Of a stretch of 64,000 nt of DNA, positions 25,941 to 36,275 are shown piece by piece. The stretch is from Synchiropus splendidus (lineage: Eukaryota; Chordata; Actinopteri; Syngnathiformes; Callionymidae): assembly GCF_027744825.2 (NCBI RefSeq), contig NC_071334.1, positions 39,595,437 through 39,659,436 of the forward strand. Reading direction: 5' to 3'. How positions within the stretch are numbered: the first letter of the stretch is position 1; each line of letters begins with the position of its first letter. Below the pieces are notes generated by a model that was not told the origin of the DNA, did not search any database, and saw only the letters and a program-made list of their open reading frames with translations. Position numbers and translations under genes: made by a program.

Positions 25941-26128
25941 TTCGGAACGCCAAACATAAAAGTGTTGATAACTTTCGAAAAACACTTCAGAAATCTTAGA
26001 TTTGATGTGCACCTACTAGAAAGGCCCTTTCTGCTATAGTGGGAGGTTAAAATTTCATGTTCTGAAGCTTCCCTGAAAAGTTATGGCACAATGCGTAAAA
26101 ACGCTTTTCAGCCTGAGATAAGGTGGGT
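25941..26128. repeat. Probable recombinant monomer (CAGAAATC left, GCACC/AGGCCC/GCGT right)
   Basis: The left part carries CAGAAATC, normally followed by TTTGGTGTGCAAC; here it runs into TTTGATGTGCACC, AGGCCC and GCGT. Those belong to two successive monomers at 12405 and 12593. The switch lies near positions 57-72, a different point from the one in the monomer at 9398. Confidence 0.72.
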
Positions 26129-26880
26129 TTCGGAACGCCAAACATAAAAGTGTTGATAACTTTCGAAAAACACTTCAGAGAGCTTAGATTTGATGTGCAA
26201 CTACTAGAAAGACCGTTTCTGCTATAGTGGGAGGCAATAATTTCATGTACTGAAGCTTCCCTGAAACGTTATGGCACAATGCACAAAAACGCTTTTCAGC
26301 CTGAGATAAGGTGGGTTTCGGAACGCCAAACATAAAAGTGTTGATAACTTTCGAAAAACACTTCAGATAGCTTAGATTTGATGTGCAACTACTAGAAAGA
26401 CCCTTTCTGCTATAGTGGGAGGCAATAATTTCATGTTCTGAAGCTTCCCTGAAAAGTTATGGCACAATGCACAAAAACGCTTTTCAGCCTGAGATAAGGT
26501 GGGTTTCGGAACGCCAAACATAAAAGTGTTGATAACTTTCGAAAAACATTTCAGACAGCTTAGATTTGATGTGCACCTACTAGAAAGACCCTTTCTGCTA
26601 TAGTGGGAGGTTAAAATTTCATGTTCTGAAGCTTCCCTGAAAAGTTATGGCACAATGCACAAAAACGCTTTTCAGCCTGAGATAAGGTGGGTTTCGGAAC
26701 GCCAAACATAAAAGTGTTGATAACTTTCGAAAAACACTTCAGACAGCTTAGATTTGATGTGCACCTACTAGAAAGGCCCTTTCTGGTATAGTGGGAGGGT
26801 AAAATTTCATGTTCTGAAGCTTCCCTGAAAAGTTATGGCACAATGCACAAAAACGCTTTTCAGCCTGAGATAAGGTGGGT

Positions 26881-27061
26881 TTCGGAACGCCAAACATAAA
26901 AGTGTTGATAACTTTCGAAAAACACTTCAGACCACTTAGATTTGATGTTCAACTACTAGAAAGACCCTTTCTGCTATAGTGGGAGGTTAAAATTTCATGT
27001 TCTGAAGCTTCCCTGAAAAGTTATGGCACAATGCGTAAAAACGCTTTTCAGCAAGGTGGGT
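26881..27061. repeat. 181-bp monomer with a private 7-bp deletion
   Basis: The end of the monomer reads CTTTTCAGCAAGGTGGGT, lacking 7 bp of CAGCCTGAGATAAGG. It is the largest intra-monomer indel in the window and I find no second copy, so it probably arose after the duplications. It also has ACCACTT and GATGTTCAAC. Confidence 0.9.
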
Positions 27062-28001
27062 TTCGGAACGCCAAACATAAAAGTGTTAATAACTTTCGAA
27101 AAACACTTCAGACAGCTTAGATTTGATGTGCAACTACTAGAAAGACCCTTTCTGCTATAGTGGGAGGCTAAAATTTCATATTCTGAAGCTTCCCTGAAAA
27201 GTTATGGCACAATGCACAAAAACGCTTTTCAGCCTGAGATAAGGTGGGTTTCGGAACGCCAAACATAAAAGTGTTAATAACTTTCGAAAAACACTTCAGA
27301 CAGCTAATATTTGATGTGCAACTACTAGAAAGACCCTTTCTGCTATAGTGGGAGGTTAAAATTTCATATTCTGAAGCTTCCCTGAAAAGTTATGGCACAA
27401 TGCACAAAAACGCTTTTCTGCCTGAGATAAGGTGGGTTTCGGAACGCCAAACATAAAAGTGTTGATAACTTTCGAAAAACACTTCAGAAATCTTAGATTT
27501 GGTGTGCAACTACTAGAAAGATCCTTTCTGCTATAGTGGGAGGTTAAAATTTCATGTTCTGAAGCTTCCCTGAAAAGTTATGGCACAATGCACAAAAACG
27601 CTTTTCAGCCTGAGATAAGGTGGGTTTCGGAACGCCAAACATAAAAGTGTTGATAACTTTCGAAAAACACTTCAGACAGCTTAGATTTGATGTGCAACTA
27701 CTAGAAAGACCCTTTCTGCTATAGTGGGAGGTTAAAATTTCATGTTCTGAAGCTTCCCTGAAAAGTTATGGCACAATGCGTAAAAACGCTTTTCAGCCTG
27801 AGATAAGGTGGGTTTCGGAACGCCAAACATAAAAGTGTTAATAACTTTCGAAAAACACTTCAGACAGCTTAGATTTGATGTGCAACTACTAGAAAGACCC
27901 TTTCTGCTATAGTGGGAGGCTAAAATTTCATGTTCTGAAGCTTCCCTGAAAAGTTATGGCACAATGCACAAAAACGCTTTTCAGCCTGAGATAAGGTGGG
28001 T
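27062..28001. repeat. Five-monomer segment matching 13157-14096
   Basis: Same order as 13157-14096 at offset 13905, including AGATCC in the third monomer. Differences: CATATTC and CTTTTCTGCC in the second, and CTGCTATAG in place of CTGCATTAG in the fourth. Confidence 0.85.
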
Positions 28002-30822
28002 TTCGGAACGCCAAAAATAAAAGTGTTGATAACTTTCGAAAAACATTTCAGAAAGCTTAGATTTGATGTGCAACTATTAGAAAGACCCTTTCTGCTATAG
28101 TGGGAGGTTAAAATTTCATGTTCTGAAGCTTCCCTGAAAAGTTATGGCACAATGCACAAAAACGCTTTTCAGCCTGAGATAAGGTGGGTTTCGGAACGCC
28201 AAACATAAAAGTGTTGATAACTTTCGAAAAACACTTCAGACAGCTAAGATTTGATGTGCAACTACGAGAAAGACCCTTTCTGCTATAGTGGGAGGTTAAA
28301 ATTTCATGTTCTGAAGCTTCCCTGAAAAGTTATGGCACAATGCACAAAAACGCTTTTCAGCCTGAGATAAGGTGGGTTTCGGAACGCCAAACATGAAAGT
28401 GTTGATAACTTTCGAAAAACACTTCAGACAGCTAAGATTTGATGTGCAACTACGAGAAAGACCCTTTCTGCTATAGTGGGAGGTTAAAATTTCATGTTCT
28501 GAAGCTTCCCTGAAAAGTTATGGCACAATGCACAAAAACGCTTTTCAGCCTGAGATAAGGTGGGTTTCGGAACGCCAAACATAAAAGTGTTGATAACTTT
28601 CGAAAAACACTTCAGACAGCTTAGATTTGATGTGCACCTACTAGAAAGACCCTTTCTGCTATAGTGGGAGGTTAAAATTTCATGTTCTGAAGCTTCCCTG
28701 AAAAGTTATGGCACAATGCACAAAAACGCTTTTCAGCCTGAGATAAGGTGGGTTTCGGAACGCCAAACATAAAAGTATTGATAACCTTCGAAAAACATTT
28801 CAGACAGCTTATATTTGATGTGCAACTACTAGAAAGACCCTTTCCGCTATAGGGGGAGGTTAAAATTTCATGTTCTGAAGCTTCCCTGAAAAGTTATGGC
28901 ACAATGCACAAAAACGCTTTTCAGCCTGAGATAAGGTGGGTTTCGGAACGCCAAACATAAAAGTGTTGATAACTTTCGAAAAACACTTCAGACAGCTTAG
29001 ATTAGATGTGCAACTACTAGAAAGACCCTTTCTGCTATAGTGGGAGGTTAAAATTTCATGTTCTGAAGCTTCCCTGAAAAGTTATGGCACAATGCACAAA
29101 AACGCTTTTCAGCCTGAGATAAGGTGGGTTTTCGGAACGCCAAACATAAAAGTGTTGATAACTTTCGAAAAACACTTCAGACAGCTTAGATTTGGTGTGC
29201 AACTACTAGAAAGACCCTTTCTGCTATAGTGGGAGGTTAAAATTTCATGTTCTGAAGCTTCCCTGAAAAGTTATGGCACAATGCACAAAAACGCTTTTCA
29301 GCCTGAGATAAGGTGGGTTTCGGAACGCCAAACATAAAAGTGTTGATAACTTTCGAAAAACACTTCAGACAGCTTAGATTTGATGTGCAACTACTAGAAA
29401 GACCCTTTCTGCTATAGTGGGAGGCAATAATTTCATGTTCTGAATCTTCCCTGAAAAGTTATGGCACAATGCAAAAAAACGCTTTTCAGCCTGAGATAAG
29501 GTGGGTTTCGGAACGCCAAACATAAAAGTGTTAATAACTTTCGAAAAACACTTCAGACAGCTTAGATTTGATGTGGACCTACTAGAAAGACCCTTTCTGA
29601 TATAGTGGGAGGTTAAAATTTCATGTTCTGAAGCTTCCCTGAAAAGTTATGGCACAATGCACAAAAACGCTTTTCAGCCTGAGATAAGGTGGGTTTCGGA
29701 ACGCCAAACATAAAAGTGTTGATAACCTTCGAAAAACATTTCAGACAGCTTAGATTTGATCTGCAACTACTAGAAAGACCCTTTCTGCTATAGTGGGAGG
29801 TTAAAATTTCATGTTCTGAAGCTTCCCTGAAAAGTTATGCCACAATGCACAAAAACGCTTTTCAGCCTGAGATAAGGTGGGTTTCGGAACGCCAAACATA
29901 AAAGTGTTAATAACTTTCGAAAAACACTTCAGACAGCTAAGATTTTATATGCCACTACTAGAAAGACCCTTTCTGCTATAGTGGGAGGTTAAAATTTCAT
30001 GTTCTGAAGCTTCCCTGAAAAGTTATGGCACAATGCACAAAAACGCTTTTCAGCCTGAGATAAGGTGGGTTTCGGAACGCCAAACATAAAAGTGTTGATA
30101 ACTTTCGAAAAACACTTCAGACAGCTTAGATTTGATGTTTACCTACTAGAAAGACCCTTTCTGCTATAGTGGGAGGTTAAAATTTCATGTTCTGAAGCTT
30201 CCCTGAAAAGTTATGGCATAATGCACAAAAACGCTTTTCAGCCTGAGATAAGGTGGGTTTCGGAACGCCAAACATAAAAGTGTTGATAACTTTCGAAAAA
30301 CACTTCAGACAGCTTAGATTTGGTGTGCAACTACTAGAAAGACCCTTTCTGCTGTAGTGGGAGGTTAAAATTTCATGTTCTGAAGCTTCCCTGAAAAGTT
30401 ATGGCACAATGCACAAAAACGCTTTTCAGCCTGAGATAAGGTGGGTTTCGGAACGCCAAACATAAAAGTGTTGATAACTTTCGAAAAACACTTCAGACAG
30501 CTTAGATTTGATGTGCACCTACTAGAAAGGCCCTTTCTGCTATAGTGGGAGGTTAAAATTTCATGTTCTGAAGCTTCCCTGAAAAGTTATGGCACAATGC
30601 GTAAAAACGCTTTTCAGCCTGAGATAAGGTGGGTTTCGGAACGCCAAACATAAAAGTGTTGATAACTTTCGAAAAACACTTCAGACAGCTTAGATTTGAT
30701 GTGCAACTACTAGAAAGACCCTTTCTGCTATAGTGGGAGGCAATAATTTCATGTTCTGAAGCTTCCCTGAAAAGTTATGGCACAATGCACAAAAACGCTT
30801 TTCAGCCTGAGATACGGTGGGT
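28002..30822. repeat. Triplicated block, copy 2
   Basis: Matches copy 1 monomer by monomer to 30258 and continues with TTTGGTG/CTGTAG, AGGCCC/GCGT and GGCAATAAT/GATACGG monomers shared with copy 3. 28942-30822 and 32703-34583 pair at a constant offset of 3761 (20 monomers plus the inserted T). Confidence 0.9.
28942..29130. repeat. 189-bp monomer, 1-bp insertion (GGTGGGTTTTCGG junction)
   Basis: One extra T sits at the junction with the next monomer. The same insertion occurs at the end of 32703-32891 but not in the related monomer at 18797, so the 28 kb and 32 kb blocks share a more recent ancestor with each other than with the 18 kb block. Confidence 0.9.
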
Positions 30823-31386
30823 TTCGGAACGCCAAACATAAAAGTGTTGATAACTTTCGAAAAACACTTCAGACAGCTTAGATTTGATGTTTACCTACTA
30901 GAAAGACCCTTTCTGCTATAGTGGGAGGTTAAAATTTCATGTTCTGAAGCTTCCCTGAAAAGTTATGGCATAATGCACAAAAACGCTTTTCAGCCTGAGA
31001 TAAGGTGGGTTTCGGAACGCCAAACATAAAAGTGTTGATAACTTTCGAAAAACACTTCAGACAGCTTAGATTTGGTGTGCAACTACTAGAAAGACCCTTT
31101 CTGCTGTAGTGGGAGGTTAAAATTTCATGTTCTGAAGCTTCCCTGAAAAGTTATGGCACAATGCACAAAAACGCTTTTCAGCCTGAGATAAGGTGGGTTT
31201 CGGAACGCCAAACATAAAAGTGTTGATAACTTTCGAAAAACACTTCAGACAGCTTAGATTTGATGTGCACCTACTAGAAAGGCCCTTTCTGCTATAGTGG
31301 GAGGTTAAAATTTCATGTTCTGAAGCTTCCCTGAAAAGTTATGGCACAATGCGTAAAAACGCTTTTCAGCCTGAGATAAGGTGGGT
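30071..31386. repeat. Tandem 4-mer (752-bp period), 1.75 units
   Basis: GATGTTTACC/GGCATAATG, TTTGGTG/CTGTAG, AGGCCC/GCGT and GGCAATAAT/GATACGG at 30071-30822; the first three types again at 30823-31386. Copy 3 (33832-34583) has only one unit, so the duplication is private to this copy. Confidence 0.88.
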
Positions 31387-32138
31387 TTCGGAACGCCAAA
31401 CATAAAAGTGTTGATAACTTTCGAAAAACACTTCAGACAGCTTAGATTTGATGTGCAACTACTAGAAAGACCCTTTCTGCTATAGTGGGAGGTTAAAATT
31501 TCATGTTCTGAAGCTTCCCTGAAAAGTTATGGCACAATGCACAAAAACGCTTTTCAGCCTGAGATAAGGTGGGTTTCGGAACGCCAAACATAAAAGTGTT
31601 GATAACTTTCGAAAAACACTTCAGACAGCTTAGATTTGATGTGCAACTACTAGAAAGACCCTTTCTGCTATAGTGGGACGCAATAATTTTATGTTCTGAA
31701 GCTTCCCTGAAAAGTTATGGCACAATGCACAAAAACGCTTTTCAGCCTGAGATAAGGTGGGTTTCGGAACGCCAAACATAAAAGTGTTAATAACTTTCGA
31801 AAAACACTTCAGACAACTTAGATTTGATGTGCACCTACTAGAAAGACGCTTTCTGCTATAGTGGAAGGTTAAAATTTCATGTTCTGAAACTTCCCTGAAA
31901 AGTAATGGCACAATGCACAAAAACGCTTTTCAGCCTGAGATAAGGTGGGTTTCGGAACGCCAAACATAAAAGTGTTGATAACTTTCGAAAAACACTTCAG
32001 ACAGCTTAGATTTGATGTGCACCTACTAGAAAGACCCTTTCTGCTATAGTGGGAGGTTAAAATTTCATGTTCTGAAGCTTCCCTGAAAAGTTATGGCACA
32101 ATGCACAAAAATGCTTTTCAGCCTGAGATAAGGTGGGT
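31387..32138. repeat. Four-monomer linker between triplicated blocks 2 and 3
   Basis: A near-consensus monomer, a GACGCAATAATTTTATG monomer, a CAGACAACTT/GACGCTTTC monomer with GTGGAAGG and GAAACTTCC, and a GCACC/AAATGC monomer. The same types precede copy 1 at 16541-17856. A minus-strand frame of 96 codons (31630-31920) runs through it only because of point changes and is not a gene. Confidence 0.8.
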
Positions 32139-32514
32139 TTCGGAACGCCAAAAATAAAAGTGTTGATAACTTTCGAAAAACATTTCAGAAAGCTTAGATT
32201 TGATGTGCAACTATTAGAAAGACCCTTTCTGCTATAGTGGGAGGTTAAAATTTCATGTTCTGAAGCTTCCCTGAAAAGTTATGGCACAATGCACAAAAAC
32301 GCTTTTCAGCCTGAGATAAGGTGGGTTTCGGAACGCCAAACATAAAAGTGTTGATAACTTTCGAAAAACACTTCAGACAGCTAAGATTTGATGTGCAACT
32401 ACGAGAAAGACCCTTTCTGCTATAGTGGGAGGTTAAAATTTCATGTTCTGAAGCTTCCCTGAAAAGTTATGGCACAATGCACAAAAACGCTTTTCAGCCT
32501 GAGATAAGGTGGGT

Positions 32515-32702
32515 TTCGGAACGCTAAACATGAAAGTGTTGATAACTTTCGAAAAACACTTCAGACAGCTAAGATTTGATGTGCAACTACTAGAAAGACC
32601 CTTTCTGCTATAGGGGGAGGTTAAAATTTCATGTTCTGAAGCTTCCCTGAAAAGTTATGGCACAATGCACAAAAACGCTTTTCAGCCTGAGATAAGGTGG
32701 GT
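32515..32702. repeat. Recombinant monomer marking a 376-bp deletion
   Basis: The left half has ACATGAAAGTG and CTAAGATTTG, as in 28378 of copy 2. The right half has TATAGGGGGAGG, as in 28754. The monomers between them in copy 2 are absent, so two monomer lengths were removed by exchange inside the unit, near positions 60-97. Confidence 0.85.
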
Positions 32703-32891
32703 TTCTGAACGCCAAACATAAAAGTGTTGATAACTTTCGAAAAACACTTCAGACAGCTTAGATTAGATGTGCAACTACTAGAAAGACCCTTTCTGCTATA
32801 GTGGGAGGTTAAAATTTCATGTTCTGAAGCTTCCCTGAAAAGTTATGGCACAATGCACAAAAACGCTTTTCAGCCTGAGATAAGGTGGGTT
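32703..32891. repeat. 189-bp monomer, second copy of the extra-T junction
   Basis: Paralogue of the monomer at 28942 (offset 3761 bp); both have TTAGATTAGATG. This copy starts TTCTGAACG instead of TTCGGAACG. Confidence 0.9.
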
Positions 32892-35800
32892 TTCGGAACG
32901 CCAAACATAAAAGTGTTGATAACTTTCGAAAAACACTTCAGACAGCTTAGATTTGGTGTGCAACTACTAGAAAGACCCTTTCTGCTATAGTGGGAGGTTA
33001 AAATTTCATGTTCTGAAGCTTCCCTGAAAAGTTATGGCACAATGCACAAAAACGCTTTTCAGCCTGAGATAAGGTGGGTTTCGGAACGCCAAACATAAAA
33101 GTGTTGATAACTTTCGAAAAACACTTCAGACAGCTTAGATTTGATGTGCAACTACTAGAAAGACCCTTTCTGCTATAGTGGGAGGCAATAATTTCATGTT
33201 CTGAATCTTCCCTGAAAAGTTATGGCACAATGCAAAAAAACGCTTTTCAGCCTGAGATAAGGTGGGTTTCGGAACGCCAAACATAAAAGTGTTAATAACT
33301 TTCGAAAAACACTTCAGACAGCTTAGATTTGATGTGCACCTACTAGAAAGACCCTTTCTGATATAGTGGGAGGTTAAAATTTCATGTTCTGAAGCTTCCC
33401 TGAAAAGTTATGGCACAATGCACAAAAACGCTTTTCAGCCTGAGATAAGGTGGGTTTCGGAACGCCAAACATAAAGGTGTTGATAACCTTCGAAAAACAT
33501 TTCAGACAGCTTAGATTTGATGTGCAACTACTAGAAAGACCCTTTCTGCTATAGTGGGAGGTTAAAATTTCATGTTCTGAAGCTTCCCTGAAAAGTTATG
33601 GCACAATGCACAAAAACGCTTTTCAGCCTGAGATAAGGTGGGTTTCGGAACGCCAAACATAAAAGTGTTAATAACTTTCGAAAAACACTTCAGACAGCTA
33701 AGATTTTATATGCCACTACTAGAAAGACCCTTTCTGCTATAGTGGGAGGTTAAAATTTCATGTTCTGAAGCTTCCCTGAAAAGTTATGGCACAATGCACA
33801 AAAACGCTTTTCAGCCTGAGATAAGGTGGGTTTCGGAACGCCAAACATAAAAGTGTTGATAACTTTCGAAAAACACTTCAGACAGCTTAGATTTGATGTT
33901 TACCTACTAGAAAGACCCTTTCTGCTATAGTGGGAGGTTAAAATTTCATGTTCTGAAGCTTCCCTGAAAAGTTATGGCATAATGCACAAAAACGCTTTTC
34001 AGCCTGAGATAAGGTGGGTTTCGGAACGCCAAACATAAAAGTGTTGATAACTTTCGAAAAACACTTCAGACAGCTTAGATTTGGTGTGCAACTACTAGAA
34101 AGACCCTTTCTGCTGTAGTGGGAGGTTAAAATTTCATGTTCTGAAGCTTCCCTGAAAAGTTATGGCACAATGCACAAAAACGCTTTTCAGCCTGAGATAA
34201 GGTGGGTTTCGGAACGCCAAACATAAAAGTGTTGATAACTTTCGAAAAACACTTCAGACAGCTTAGATTTGATGTGCACCTACTGGAAAGGCCCTTTCTG
34301 CTATAGTGGGAGGTTAAAATTTCATGTTCTGAAGCTTCCCTGAAAAGTTATGGCACAATGCGTAAAAACGCTTTTCAGCCTGAGATAAGGTGGGTTTCGG
34401 AACGCCAAACATAAAAGTGTTGATAACTTTCGAAAAACACTTCAGACAGCTTAGATTTGATGTGCAACTACTAGAAAGACCCTTTCTGCTATAGTGGGAG
34501 GCAATAATTTCATGTTCTGAAGCTTCCCTGAAAAGTTATGGCACAATGCACAAAAACGCTTTTCAGCCTGAGATACGGTGGGTTTCGGAACGCCAAACAT
34601 AAAAGTGTTGATAACTTTCGAAAAACACTTCAGACAGCTTAGATTTGATGTGCACCTACTAGAAAGGCCCTTTCTGCTATAGTGGGAGGTTAAAATTTCA
34701 TGTTCTGAAGCTTCCCTGAAAAGTTATGGCACAATGCACAAAAACGCTTTTCAGCCTGAGATAAGGTGGGTTTCGGAACGCCAAACATAAAAGTGTTGAT
34801 AACCTTCGAAAAACATTTCAGACAGCTTAGATTTGATGTGCACCTACTAGAAAGGCCCTTTCTGCTATAGTGGGAGGCTAAAATTTCATGTTCTGAAGCT
34901 TCCCTGAAAAGTTATGGCACAATGCACAAAAACGCTTTTCAGCCTGAGATAAGGTGGGTTTCGGAACGCCAAACATAAAAGTGTTAATAACTTTCGAAAA
35001 ACACTTCAGACAGCTTAGATTTGATGTGCAACTACTAGAAAGACCCTTTCTGCTATAGTGGGAGGCTAAAATTTCATATTCTGAAGCTTCCCTGAAAAGT
35101 TATGGCACAATGCACAAAAACGCTTTTCAGCCTGAGATAAGGTGGGTTTCGGAACGCCAAACATAAAAGTGTTAATAACTTTCGAAAAACACTTCAGACA
35201 GCTAATATTTGATGTGCAACTACTAGAAAGACCCTTTCTGCTATAGTGGGAGGTTAAAATTTCATGTTCTGAAGCTTCCCTGAAAAGTTATGGCACAATG
35301 CACAAAAACGCTTTTCAGCCTGAGATAAGGTGGGTTTCGGAACGCCAAACATAAAAGTGTTGATAACTTTAGAAAAACACTTCAGAAATCTTAGATTTGG
35401 TGTGCAACTACTAGAAAGACCCTTTCTGCTATAGTGGGAGGTTAAAATTTCATGTTCTGAAGCTTCCCTGAAAAGTTATGGCACAATGCACAAAAACGCT
35501 TTTCAGCCTGAGATAAGGTGGGTTTCGGAACGCCAAACATAAAAGTGTTGATAACTTTCGAAAAACACTTCAGACAGCTTAGATTTGATGTGCAACTACT
35601 AGAAAGACCCTTTCTGCTATAGTGGGAGGTTAAAATTCCATGTTCTGAAGCTTCCCTGAAAAGTTATGGCACAATGCGTAAAAACGCTTTTCAGCCTGAG
35701 ATAAGGTGGGTTTCGGAACGCCAAACATAAAAGTGTTAATAACTTTCGAAAAACACTTCAGACAGCTTAGATTTGATGTGCAACTACTAGAAAGACCCTT

Positions 35801-36106
35801 TCTGCTATAGTGGGAGGCTAAAATTTCATATTCTGAAGCTTCCCTGAAAAGTTATGGCACAATGCACAAAAACGTTTTTCAGCCTGAGATAAGGTGGGTT
35901 TCGGAACGCCAAACATAAAAGTGTTAATAACTTTCGAAAAACACTTCAGACAGCTAATATTTGATGTACAACTACTAGAGAGACCCTTTCTGCTATAGTG
36001 GGAGGTTAAAATTTCATGTTCTGAAGCTTCCCTGAAAAGTTATGGCACAATGCACAAAAACGCTTTTCAGCCTGAGATAAGGTGGGTTTCGGAACGCCAA
36101 ACATAA

Positions 36107-36134
36107 AAGTGTTGATAACTTTCGAAAAACACTT
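36107..36134. repeat. Inverted repeat 1 of the monomer (7-bp arms, 14-bp spacer)
   Basis: AAGTGTT (monomer positions 20-26) is the reverse complement of AACACTT (41-47). It is shown in the representative monomer but is present in most copies. The linked variant T33C/C45T alters one arm, turning the G22-C45 pair into a G-T mismatch. Confidence 0.8.
36120..36127. repeat. 8-bp palindrome TTTCGAAA
   Basis: A perfect self-complementary octamer at monomer positions 33-40, directly against the right arm of inverted repeat 1, with a central CpG. It is lost in the ACCTTCG, CTATCG, TTTCAAAA and TTTCTAAA variants. Confidence 0.8.
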
Positions 36135-36164
36135 CAGACAGCTTAGATTTGATGTGCAACTACT

Positions 36165-36179
36165 AGAAAGACCCTTTCT
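36165..36179. repeat. Inverted repeat 2 (6-bp arms, 3-bp spacer)
   Basis: AGAAAG-ACC-CTTTCT at monomer positions 78-92. In the AGGCCC variant it becomes AGAAAGG-C-CCTTTCT, with 7-bp arms. The TTTATGCT and GACGCTTTC variants weaken it. Confidence 0.8.
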
Positions 36180-36210
36180 GCTATAGTGGGAGGTTAAAAT
36201 TTCATGTTCT

Positions 36211-36218
36211 GAAGCTTC
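36211..36218. repeat. 8-bp palindrome GAAGCTTC with HindIII site
   Basis: Monomer positions 124-131, holding one AAGCTT per monomer. The GAAACTTCC variant (for example in the monomers at 941, 3384, 4324 and 17481) removes the site. Monomers of the CCAAAAATAAA type (for example 15037, 15789, 28002, 32139) gain a second AAGCTT at positions 52-57. Confidence 0.85.
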
Positions 36219-36219
36219 C

Positions 36220-36258
36220 CTGAAAAGTTATGGCACAATGCACAAAAACGCTTTTCAG
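36220..36258. repeat. Inverted repeat 3 (8-bp arms, 23-bp spacer)
   Basis: CTGAAAAG (monomer positions 133-140) is the exact reverse complement of CTTTTCAG (164-171). It is the longest dyad in the unit. The spacer contains the GCAC/GCGT variable site, so in GCGT monomers a second hairpin nests at its 3' side. Confidence 0.85.
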
Positions 36259-36275
36259 CCTGAGATAAGGTGGGT

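Larger units (their letters stand above)
23497..27061. repeat. Mosaic block related to 7707-10149
   Basis: 24625-25940 follows 8083-9397 closely in order (GATACGG; GGCAATAAT; GGTAAAAAT/GCGT; CATATTC; GCGT; CATATTC; ATGACAC) but lacks the TTCTGTGCTTCC deletion. It is flanked by ATGTACTG/GAAACG monomers at 23497, 23873 and 26129. It ends with the 181-bp monomer. So it is an older relative of the 9 kb and 12 kb units, split before the 1-bp deletion arose, or it regained the base by conversion. Confidence 0.8.
32139..34583. repeat. Triplicated block, copy 3
   Basis: Same order as copies 1 and 2 but shorter by two monomers near its start, where 32515 replaces three monomers of copy 2. It contains TACTGGAAAGG and ATAAAGGTGT as private changes. 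Confidence 0.9.
34584..36275. repeat. Block shared with 20489-21804, plus two private-order monomers
   Basis: 34584-35899 pairs with 20489-21804 at offset 14095. The following 35900 monomer has GATGTACAAC and CTAGAGAG, and 36088 is the consensus copy. Only satellite is present. Confidence 0.85.
36088..36275. repeat. Representative consensus monomer
   Basis: This 188-bp copy carries the commonest base at every variable site I followed, so it serves as the coordinate frame. Main variable positions in the window are: 27 (G or A, GTGTTGATAAC or GTGTTAATAAC), 33 and 45 (T and C, or C and T together), 57-59 (CTTAGA, CTAAGA or CTAATA), 72 (GCAAC or GCACC), 84 (AGACCC or AGGCCC), 106-111 (GGTTAAAAT, GGCTAAAAT or GGCAATAAT, and a GACGCAATAAT form), 119 (CATGTTC or CATATTC) and 155-156 (GCACAAAA or GCGTAAAA). 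Confidence 0.9.

Noticed and set aside
31630..31920. Minus-strand 96-codon open frame
   Set aside because: It runs across the GACGCAATAAT and GTGGAAGG monomers, opened by point variants; its sequence is the same satellite translation as the others.
36120..36136. CENP-B-box-like match (TTCG, A and one C in the right spacing)
   Set aside because: The fit to NTTCGNNNNANNCGGGN is TTCG....A..C but then TTC in place of GGG. Three of nine core bases are missing, which is too weak to call.
36165..36179. Rho-independent terminator-like hairpin
   Set aside because: The stem is 6 bp, lacks G+C richness and a T-run, and is repeated hundreds of times; bacterial terminator logic does not apply here.
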